Source: Brachypodius melanocephalos (Eukaryota > Chordata > Aves > Passeriformes > Pycnonotidae). Taken from it: a stretch of 64,000 nucleotides of DNA. A program made the position numbers and the translations under genes. Location: NCBI GenBank assembly GCA_013398615.1, contig VZSR01003807.1:9155289-9219288 (forward strand), in the 5' to 3' direction. The notes beneath the pieces were generated by a model, which was not told the DNA's origin, did not search any database, and saw only the letters and a list, made by a program, of their open reading frames with translations. Below are positions 26,901-38,900 of this stretch, one piece after another. Position 1 is the first letter of the stretch. The number at the start of each line of letters is the position of its first letter.

Positions 26901-29900
26901 CAGTTACATGTTCCCAGTTAATGCCTGAAGTAACATCATTGCCTTGATTGGCCTGTATCCAAAAGTAGCTGGATACTAAGCTCTCCTCTGACAGAAGTTT
27001 TTCTAGTTTGCAGGAAGAACTTTTACAAGTCAGCACAGGAATTAGAGAACAGGAGCAGGGGTTGAATTGTGTGATATACATGTAGTAAACTAACACTGAG
27101 TTCTGTGTTGCTCTTGAAAGGTTCTTGGCTTTATACATCCACATACTGTGACTTGTGCCTGGTGTGGTTCTGTGTGAAAGCTAGCATTAGTTGTTGAGTG
27201 GGCTTTTATGGAAAGCAGCCTCTAAACAGCTGATTCACACCCACCTAAAAATGTGATGTATGAAGACATCTCGTAATCTAAGAGCATTATTAAAGCTTTC
27301 ATGAATAAATATTTTATCATAAATATTTTTTTCTTACCCAGAAGGGTGTAGACCTGATTACTTGTTCTTTGTGCTTCCATCTGTGCATTTTCATAGAATC
27401 ATTTCCTGGGGTAACTTTTGAACCTATTGAAAACTTAACTAGATTTGACAGGGAACTTGTAGTCTAAATTTACTAAGCTTTTAAAAATTTAGTGGAAACT
27501 CATGAGCATGCAAGAGAGGGAAACCCCAAGTACAGCCTTAAGCAAGGTAAGAGATGCAGCATGAATTCACCACCACAAGTAAATAATCTTACTCATCTGC
27601 TAGCTTCTCATCATGCAGCAGCAGGCTGCCACAGCACATGCATTGCACAGACACTGGAACCTGGAATGATACTTGCTACCTCTTTTTTTCCCAGCCGGTG
27701 GTGAAGGTGCAGGGGCACTTGGTAAGGGTAGAGTGGAGGTGAGGACAAGGTAGGAGATATGCAGGACAAACCATATTTGGATTGGTAAAAGTGATCTGAT
27801 TGGGGAGCACAGGTCTTCGTGACACTGCTATGGGTGGTACAAAGTACAAAATCCGTAGCACGACAGGCTTTTTCTCTTCTCATAATGTTTTGTTCAGAAT
27901 AAGCAGTCCACTTGTAATTCATGTACAGCTTATGAATTGCATGCCAGATACATGTAAAACAAACTGTAGAGAAATGAGGGAGAAGTTATACTTTTAACAA
28001 TTCCAGCGTTAAAAACTTTAAGACAATGCATTCATATAGGTTTTGGCGTTTTGTGATCAGTGCAGATGTGACTGAAGTTGTGGCTTCATACATAATATGG
28101 GTAAAAAGAGCAGTTTTAAGTGACCTGTGATTGTACAGGCTGTACAAACCTGTAAGGGCCCCTAAAAGCCTATGTGGTGGTCTGGCCCATTTTTTAAGTT
28201 CGTGCTGCTAACTCTGTTCATACACTTAAAACTGAAGTAATGCAAGCACAACTACTTGTGCTGTGAATGCATCTTCCCTTTGCTCTACAGCTGTCCTGCT
28301 GTGGTAAACAGTGTCTTAGAAAAATTGCATTGCCTTCTCAGTCTGCAGAATGTGATGGAAGGTGACTTGAGGAAAATATTGTTGTTGCTGTGGTGGTTTT
28401 GGAAGCTGTGCTATAGGCAGTGTTTCTCACTTTGGATTGCAAAGTTGTTATTAAGAACCATCATTAATTTATCATCAATGGTTCTCAATCCTGAGACTGA
28501 ACATTTTTTGGAGGTTTCACTAGTAATTATTTATATGTTAAAAAAAGATATCAAAACTTTCAGTCAGTCTGAACTAAGTTGCAATAGTCTTAAACTCTAA
28601 ACTACTTCTGACTTTTTACAACGTGACTTCATAAAACAAACACTGTATTGTCCTATTATTTTTAAAATTGATCAAAAGGTCTTTTTTAGGTTTTTATTAA
28701 TGTAGATCTAAAGTTACCTTCTTTAATCATAGTTTTCAGTTATGAGCATCTGTCTGTCAAGAATTAGTAGAGAGCTAATGTGGTAAGGAAGGCAAATACT
28801 ATTACGCAAAAACAACAAGATTTGTTTCCTTACCTTCTTATGAACAAATGTGAGAGGATGAAAATGCTGAGATGGTCTTTTGCTCCTCTCTCCTGCAAAA
28901 TAAGTTGTTTATTTTAGATCTCAGGTACTAGGAAAAAATTAAGAGGGTTGTTGCTATGGCATAGCCACTGTGCTGATACCACTCTGCTTGTTTATGAAGG
29001 AAATAACATCTACATATTAAACAAACTGACCCTGCTGGCTCCAGTGTTTGCTATTTTACCTGAATTGGTTTGTACTCACAGTACCTCCACTGTAGTTGGT
29101 CTGATAATGAGCTGTTCTTGTTAAGTATTGTCACCTTTCCCAATAAAGGCAAGGCAAAGAGACCTCTATGATTGTTAGAGAAGTAGTAAAGCATATAATT
29201 GATGCCTGTGTGAAAATCCGGGCTGTAGAAAATTTGATTACAGCTGACAGCCCAGAAAATGTGTTGTGCTGTGCAGCCTGTGGACTTTGCTCAACAGTGT
29301 ATACAACACAAGAAAGAGAAACAAATCTTTGTTCTGTGCCATCATATGGTGTTTTGACAGTGTGTTATTACCTGAAAGTTCTGGGTTTGAATCCTTTTTT
29401 ATGACTGAGGTGTCTTTTATCTGTATTTTAATCCCATATACTCTTACAACTCTCATACTTGCTGTTAATTGCATTGGTGGATACTGCATCTGTTGGGACA
29501 GTAGCTGGGAGAAGTAGAGGACCTCAGAATGGTTATTTTCTAAATATTTTTTTCAAACAAGGGTCAAAAGAAAGTTCCTTTTAAGAATATGAACCAGCGA
29601 AATTAACTGCGTAATGCAGCTGATCTGTGTAGTACAAATTTGTTGCTAAATTATAATATTAAATTCTGTTTTACAGGAACACAGTCTCGTGACTGAGATC
29701 TCTAAATGAGTGTGTAATTTTTATTTAAATAAAGACCCCATAGTTAATGATGCCAAAAACTGAGAAAAACCACAAATTTTGCTAATATCTTTCAGGAATA
29801 AAATTCCCCGGCCATCAAGAAATATAACAAGGGTATTCTAGCCTATGTTTTTTCTTCCCTTTTAATAATATCCCAACTGCTTCTTGGTGCCAACTTTGAT

Positions 29901-32900
29901 CTCGGTTTGTGCAACAGGACGTAAAGATGGCTTTGCCCAATGGGGTTTAATTTATGTAAATCATCAGATGGCCTTGCAGGAGTATGATTTGTTATGTTTT
30001 CTAAGTGGATGAGATTGCTTTTTTAAATACCCTGGCAGCAACAGATTTGTCAATATCTTGCATTATATTTTTGAAATGGCCTTTCAACTACTTTAATTGT
30101 GGTTTGTTTGATTTTTTTTTCCTCTCTCTCTCCCTCCTTTATTCTTTCTATAGATTCTGGGACTTTTCCAAGCCTAATCCTTTGCTGGAAACAGTTGAGC
30201 ATCATACTGAATTTACATGTGGCCTCGATTTAAGTCTTCACAACCGCGGTCAGGTAAGAGCTGGGATGCATTTACTTTTCACTTGCCTGCACTGTGGTCA
30301 TGGCTGGGCCACAGAACTCAGATCCTGAATAAGTCACCAGATTGCAGTAAGCTTCTGGAAGTGAGTCTGGCTGAATGCTTATCAAATAAACCTCATTTCA
30401 GCTCCATTTTTATTTGTGAAGCAGTTCCTTGCATTGGGTAGGAGAGGAGGGCAGGACAGACAAGATTGCAAAATCAGATAACTGAAAGCCATGGTGAACT
30501 CTGGGAAAATAAAGTATTTTGTTTCAGAAGGAAGAACAGTAGACAAGAGTCTAGAATGCTAAGCTGAGATACAGAGCTTTCTTCCATTTACTTAAATTAT
30601 CAAGTTAAATATTGGTAGTGTCACACATGATGCCTAGACCTGGTTTGGTGTACTGCTTAGAGGACTAGGAGAGGCTTAATCTGTGGCTGAAATTCAAAAG
30701 CCCTCAGCTATTAATGTGAATAAGTAGAACCTATTTTAACAGTAGCCCTTTTTTGTGTACTGGTTCTGTAAAGATTCCCCTCTCCTTCTGTTGCTATGGT
30801 TGTTCCTATTTTGTAAAGAGGATTCTTTTTTTGTAGTAGGAATTTTTTTTTCTTTTAGACAAGAAACTCTAAAAAACTGAAGTTAATTTTTTAGTTTAAA
30901 ATCAGAAAACCTTTACTTTTCACACAAAAATTGCTGTAAGCATATTAACTGTTCCTAATACACTATTTAGCAGGCCAGAGATACAATTTGCATCTAGATT
31001 TTTCTAAAATTCACAGTAAAATTATTTTTTATACCCCAGATAAAAATTGTAAGATTTTGCATTCTGTTTGGACAAAGCAAATCAAAACCATTTTAATTTC
31101 TGCTGGTCAAAGGACACAGGAGAAAGATTAAGTTTGGCAAAATACTTAGCTTACTGAACATGGGAGCATTTTAGCTAAATGACAGCTTTGGTGAGTTTTC
31201 TGCCTGGTTGGTTGTTCCTTGAATTCTGTTGCTTCAGTGGTGCTGCAGTAACTGTGTACAAGGCTGGGCTGTGAACCACATGGGGGGATTTGTAAGGCTG
31301 AAAAAAGCTTTCAAGGTTCAGGTTATTTTTCATCAGTGCAACACAAGAATACTTAAAGACCAGTTTCTGGGGATTGAAATTTCATCCCAAGTGACTGCAT
31401 ATTTGTAATTTGGCTGCACTGGGTCCAGAGGGAGCAGTGAGCATAGCACAGTGCTTTTAGGACTTCAAAGTCCCACAGCAGTGCATGTGCTGAGCCCAGT
31501 TCAGTTTTCCATGAAGCTGGTGTGGATTTGCATCTGATCTGAATGAAGAGAGAAGATTTTTCTTTCATTTTGTATTGAGGATGTGGTTACTTTGACAATA
31601 AGCCCATTGCTTCACGGTGGATAATGGACTGAAAGAAAAATGCACATGCACTTTTATGTTGGAAAAATGAAGATGATGGTTTGCATACCCATCAACACTA
31701 GGACGTTTGTGCATTCAGGTAGCTTTTTTTTCCATGCAGAAATTCTACAAGTCTGATGTTGGACTTAGTGCACAAAATCTGTAAATCTGGGGTACATATC
31801 CGTATTTACTGAGTGCCAGTGTGCGTTCCAGACAGAAGTTTGGCATTTGCAATAGCTTTGATATTCCTCTGTTTTTTTCCATTGAGTTGATTTAATGTAT
31901 TCTGAGGCTTGGATGTCACAGAAATGCAAATGGTGAATGTTTTTGGGTTTTTTTAAGAAGGTTAAAAATCTGTCATAAAATTAAACTCTCACTAAGTTAA
32001 AGGGTGAACACAAGGGAAACATTACCCCCATTTTTCAAGGAAAGCCCATGAGACACCACCCTGACTATACTTTGTTCAGCTCTGAGTAGGACATGGGCCT
32101 GTTGGAATGAGTCCAGAGAAGGCCATGAAGGTGATCAGGGGGCTGAAGCGTCTCTTACAAAGACAGGCAGAAAAAGCTGGGGTTGTTCAGCCTGAAAAAG
32201 ACAAGGCTCCAGGGAGACCTTGTAGCAGCCTTCCAGTACCTTAAGGAGTCCTCCGAGAGGGCTGGAGAGGAACTTTTTACAAGGACATGTAGTGATAGGG
32301 CACGGGGTAATGGCTTCAAACTGAGAGATCATTGGTAGGTGTAAGTGTGAGGGTGATGAGACACTGGCACAGGTTACCCAGAGTTGTGGATGGAAGTGTT
32401 CAAGGCCAGATAACCTGGTCTAGTGAAAGGTATCCTTGTGCATGTCAGGGGGGTGTTTAACGAGGTGATCTTTAAGGTCCCTTCCAGCCCAAACCATTCT
32501 ATGCTTCTATGAACACCTGCTGAACAGTTGCTTCCAGTATGAGCCCTTGGAGTCTTTCCCTGGCTTCTGCATCCATCCAACAAAGATTATTTGCTTGAAT
32601 TTTAGGCTGCTGTTCCCAGTATGTAGATTGTCTTTGTGCCTCTTCTTTATCAATCTAATGATGAGCTCCATTATTTGTTTTCTTCATTTATTTGCATGAT
32701 TGGTGATTTTCACTGTGTGCGTTAGAAGGAGTTACGACTTCAGATTTGACCTGCTTCTCTCCTCCAGGGAGAAAAAGAAGAAGGATCCAGGGAGAATGCA
32801 GGGTATTTTATTTATAATGGACAAGCTATTCATTTATACTCAAATTAAGTACCATTCTGGTCATTAACCTTTGCTTTCATTCTTAATGATATCTTTTGTT

Positions 32901-35900
32901 GTCTAGACAGATTATGTTTTCTTTGGCTTTGCACAATGAACTTCAGCATTTTTAAGTATTTTTTACATGTCAAGGAAAAAATTATCTTCACTATTGAAAA
33001 TGTTAAGAATAGATAATTGGATTAAGTAGCTAGTAATCTAGGAATTACAAGGCATTCCTGTGGGACTGATTGAGCTTTGAGCAGAACACACAGGCAGAGA
33101 GTAGGTACATGCAGGCAGTCTGGTTCTTGGGCTAGAACAAGGGAGAGAACACGTGGAAAAAAATCTGGTCACAGGGAATGTGAAGAGACCTATTAGTGTT
33201 AGCTAGATGAAACAGTAAACACCTTTGTGCTTAATTAAATATTCTAGTATCTATTTTGTAAAGTAGGTGTTTTTTGAAAGCTTTGAATTTTAAAAATCAG
33301 ATGTTGTTTGATTTGAGGGTTTTTTTCTCACCGTAATGTTAGTGTCAGATTCATAGAAATTTGAGACAACAAACAAACTTTCAGGTGCATAGAAAAATGT
33401 GCATTTTGCAGTGCAAAGCATTAACAGAAATGATCCTCACAATATTCAGAGTTTTTCTCTATTAAAATGCAAATGCTGTTGTAAGTGTTTGCCAGGTAGG
33501 TTTTCCAGGAGAAAATATTCATAACTCCAGCTTTCAGCCAAGGTAGCCTAGGCACACATGAGAACAGTGACAAGATCCTAAGCACCAAAAATCTTTTAAA
33601 TTTGTGATAGTGTATAATACTAAGAACTGAGCAAGTCTGTTTACCCTGTCAGCAACTTTAAGATTATGCAGTTTTTAAAACCAGATAACTTCTTTCCAAA
33701 GTTTAGGGTAATAAAAACAACTAAAGTTTGCTTCCTTGTATACACACTAGATAGACATAGGATATATGTAGGGATTAAAAAATGGTAATCAGCTGTAAAC
33801 TATTCCTTTCTTGGAGCTGGTAATGCTAGACCATGTAGTAGAGTTGTGCTCTGTAGCTCACTGGACCTTCTTACTTCTCTCCTGATATTTACTTTCCCTG
33901 TATGGGATCTGTGAATGTTCTGATGAGTAAAAGTATCATACTGCTTTAAGCCATCTCTTCCTGGGATTTTGCTGTGTTTACATTCATGTTTACATGCTTT
34001 AGGTAACTTCCTTTGGTGTTACTTCTGCAACTTTATTTAAAAGCAGCCTTTTTCTTCTGTTGTAGGTCAAATGCCATATGGGAGTCATGAATTAATTTGA
34101 AATATCTTCAGGAAATCTATTAGTAAAACAGATAAAAGTACAGATCCTGTAAACATTCTCTTCTTTTCTTGATTCTGTCCATGATTTAAATCATGGACAA
34201 AAAGATACCCAGCCCTTTCTGTTGCAGTTCTAAAACAATTTTGTCTAATACAAATATGAAAAACTTGACATTCTGAATTTTGTCTGAAAATCTTTTTTAG
34301 CTACACCTCACATCTGTTCTGAACTCTGTAAAGAAGCCAGTGGAAAGTATAAATTACTGACTTCCATTGATTCTGTGCTGCTGAGAATAGAATTAAATAT
34401 CTAATGAGAAGAGGAGAGGAATCTTTCCATTTCTCTGTACTTCTGTGCTATGAACAATAATGTTCCTAAACTGCAAGGATACGTGATTTTCAGGGGAGTG
34501 ATGGCAAGCGGTGTAGTGTCTTAGAGCACTTGATATGTGAAAAGCACTTTAGACATCTGTGACATGCCAGATCTGAACAGGACTCCACAATGTACAGTGG
34601 TGAGGTGTTCCCTTTGGAAATTAAAAATGTTCAGCTCCAGATTGGAATGAACCAGGTGTCAGTTCTCTAATTCAAAATCAGCTATTACCTAAATACATGC
34701 TGAAGTCTAGGTTTTAGAATAACTTGTGTAGAACATAAATAGTGACCACTTAGGGTTTGCTTGTACTGTGATTATGTGTGTTTGTATCATAATTGCACTA
34801 CAAAAGGTCAGCTGTCTGTGTAAATAGCTATTTCTGTCAACAAGTTTGGGAGGAAACTTGTTTTCTCTAACCTTCTGGCTGCACTTCCTTTTTTTCCCAG
34901 TTCTCCTTCCCATCCCACCTGGTGGGGTTGGGGTAGGTGAGCAGCAGCATGGTACTCAGTTACTGGTAGGGATTAAACCCTGACACACACAACACCCCAT
35001 ATTATGGTGACAGTGATGGTACCAGTGTGGTACCCGTGGCTCTTGTGCTCTGTGTTACACTGGCCTTGTGATTTGGCCTTCCTGAACGTCCACTCTCTTC
35101 TTCTTAAAGATGTGGGGTGTCACCAGCATGTTCTGCCAAACCACACTCTGCTCCTTCCTTGCACCTGGGCAATGGTAGTTAGAGCTGAGAAGAGGTGCCT
35201 GCATTGGTCTGTTGATCCCATGAAACTGATGATGTCCTGCATCACTAAAATGTTAAAGCTGTCATTTCTTACTAGCTGGAGGGAGGCCATGGCCAAACTA
35301 TATACACTTGACCTCCATGCCCTGAAGGTAACTTGAAATCTAGGTCTAAATTTGTCCAGCTTTATCAGGAAATTTTTTTGATCATTCTCAAGTTTTGGTG
35401 TGCAGGTCTGTTCTGCTCCTTGTCTTCTTTGTGCAGCTTTTGCAGTGTGCTGCATTAGCTGTGCCAACACAGGAAGCAGAAGGGACACGAGGGGCTGCAA
35501 AAGTTGGCTTAACCAGTATAGCCAAATATAAATGCAAATTATGTCTTTAGTAAGGCTGTTTGGCTATGTTCATTTAAATTAATTGTGGATGCTCAAGAGG
35601 CCCAGAAATGTTGATTGTTCCATATAAAAGTGGAGTTACATCTTGTAGAAATGTACAGAAAAACAGACATTCTCTGTTTTTTTTCCTTTGTTCGCTTGCT
35701 CTTATCTTTTACACTCAATTACTAAGGACCTGATAGCTTCCATCCAGCTGTTGTGGCTATCCCACTGCTATAATTATAACACTATCTGTATTTCACTTTA
35801 GTTTCTCCTTATGGTCCTTCTTTAGGATGCTACTGAAGTGATGCAGTTTCTTTGAGATAAAAAGAACCCACTTACCTAATTTCAGAGTGAATTTTTTTTC

Positions 35901-38900
35901 CAAACAGTACCAGGTTTCATTAACTGCAAGTATTAAACCAATCTGAACACCTTACTGAGTTGGAGAGGCTAAAAGAAGGGGATATTTCTTACTGTGCTTA
36001 CTGTATATCTTTCCCAAATGGTGAAAATTAAACTTTCACTGTGTAAGTCAAAGCTAGGCACTCATAAGTAATGGTCACTGTTTGCCATTATCAGCAAAAG
36101 TCTCTTAGTGTTTGGGAAGGTTTCTGTCAGGCATCACAATTTTGTAAAAGCTGCAAGTGTTTGGAGAGGAAAATCAATTTTGATACTGAAGTACTGGGGA
36201 GGATGGGAGACAGTACTTTCTTACTCAGTAAATGTGTTGGTTGTGCATTTTATTTGGTGCAATGGCTTACAAATACTTTGCTACTTCTGTGAGCCTCATC
36301 TGTTACTCAGTGTAGCGGATTCTGTTACTCTCCTGTAAGACCAGTAAATGTTCAAGAAGTTCCAGTGAATTGCACTAGTGAAACTCAGTGGAAGACAGCA
36401 GGATTTTGCAGCTGTTACTGAAAATACTGTTTGGCTTATGATTATTTGTGATTATATCCCAAAAGGAAGGAACTGAACTTAACTCTGAGCTGAAGGATGA
36501 ATTTGAAGGTCGGATAGAGTCATTAGAAAACAGTTTCAGTGATGTAAGTTGACTGCATTTGGGGTCACCAAGGTCAGTATCAGCACAGAAAGGCATTTTG
36601 CCGTTCCAGTGTACCTTCTACAGAATTTAAAATTTACTTAAATCAGTTCTTGGAAGACTGAGGTGATGTCTTCCTCCTAATTTTTAAAGTAGAGGATTTG
36701 CTACCAAATCTCTGGAGATTTCAAGGATTTTTTTCTAACCTCAACTCAAATCTCCATTTCCTTTACCACTTACTGCTGGAAGCACACTTGGAAGACTTTA
36801 GGAATGTGTGGCATGACATCCAAGTCATCTTGCCATTGCCCATGTCAGACAACAGAACAAATGATGAGACAGCTCTCGGCTTCTTAAATCAGTTCTTTGT
36901 GACATATCTTTGCTGTGTGAAAAATAATGCCCCTCAAGTCTTTGATCTCTTTTTTTCCTTCAGAAAGGAACTAATTTCTAAAGCAGCATTTGGAGCATCT
37001 GTTTCTGGTAACTCTAGTTTGAATCTAGATCTTTATAAGAAGTTCTGCTCTGGGGTTTGTTTAATTTTGTCTTTACTGGAAATAATATTTAAATCAAGGT
37101 GTGTTTTTTCAAAAGTAAATTAAAAAAGCTATTGGTGTTACTGCATATTGAAAATAAAAAGTTTTATTTGCAAACTCCCATCACTTTCACTCTCATGTAA
37201 AGGTTGGCATCATGCAGTTCACTCTGGCAACTGCTAACCAAACAGTCCACAATAGTGGTCCAGATTTTCTAGAAGAAAAATAGATACTGAATGAATTAAA
37301 AATCATGCATGATCCATTATGCACTTGACCAATTAGTTTCAACCTGTGAAAATAATTTGATGAGTAGCAAACCTAATAGCTTGCTTTATCTTCAATTAAT
37401 CTCCATCCCACAAGCTTAGAGGATGTTCAGGATCCTTCAAAAATATTTAATAATGATACAAATAGACTATTAAATTCTGTTTGAGAAGACACAGAAGATA
37501 AGAAACTAAAAGAGGAAGGGAAATACAACTAATGGGAGTCAAGAACTGAATTTCTTTTCTGCTGACTCTTCTACAGAAATAAAAAAACCCCAGGTCTCAT
37601 TTAAAAATGGGACGGGGAGAAGCTGCGAAATGGGTCTCTCTCAGGCACATTTACATATTATCACGTGACTCATTATGAGCACTCTGGAAATTCAGTGGCA
37701 CTAAGATAGTTCCGGAGATATTAATCTAAAGAGGGCTGTCCTTTGTTCTGCTTAAACCCTTTCATAAAGGGTAATTGAACTTCTAAGTTTTTTGTTGCTC
37801 TTTTGAATATATTTAATCTTGATTAGGGCTTGCAGATTTTTTGTGCCCTCAGGTACTGAATAAAAAAGTTGTGGCTAACTTGGGAGTTTTCTCTTGTTCT
37901 CTTGCTTCTTCTAAACAGTAAAGAGGCAGAATGTCTTGCAGGTTAATTGCACTAGACTGAATGGATTGCCCTCGGGTGCTGGAAAAGGTCTAAGTCTATT
38001 GCAAGGCAAGATGATTGTGATGAATAGGAAACAGAGAGCCTGTCAAGGGGGTAAATCAGTTAGTGAGTCAATGGAAATGGCTCTGATAAATGAATGGATG
38101 TCAGTATTAAATCAGTTGGTGGAAAACATTGTTACACTCTGGGACAAGGATAGACATTTCAATAAAATACAGGATAGCTGTTTTAGCTGAGTTGAACCAT
38201 GATTTTCTAGTCAAGCAATTAGCTTTCTAGGATGATAGCGGTTTTTTATTTGCTAGCTTGTTTTTTCACCTTACTTGAAGAGAAATACAGCGATCCCCAT
38301 TTTTTGTACTTGTTTTTGTATCTTTGCTGGCAGATAAATTGGCATGATATTTATTCTGCAGTAATAACAGTATAGTGTACTTACACTTCAGTGTATATGG
38401 TGGTACCACAACTTTGCTACTGAAATAAAAGAATTAAAGACAATTAATAAATGTCATTTTGTTAGACTACCTTTGTTCCATGTAGCTTTAGTTAAAATGA
38501 AAATTACCAGGCTTAGAATACTTCTTCTATTTGCACTATTTCTTGATGTAATTTACCAGTCAGTGCAACAGAGAATATTCTTGTTTTACAATTAAGCTCT
38601 AATTATTCTGCTTTTTCCTGTGGTTCAATAGTTAAAAGTTGCTATAGTAAAACTGCATTTTATATTTACAAGAGTATTCATAAATGATAATGAAAGTTGC
38701 ATGACATAGAAAATATGCCATATAAAATAGTCAATATTATAAGGATATTGAAATTTATGCAGTTCTTTGCAACCGAAATAATTTGTTCACTGCTCTGCTG
38801 GCATATCAGTTTAAAAAAAAAAAACCAACCCAAAACAAAACAAAACTAAAAACCATACACCCTCTAAAAAGTGAAATCAGTGAGATTTGTTTGAATCTCA

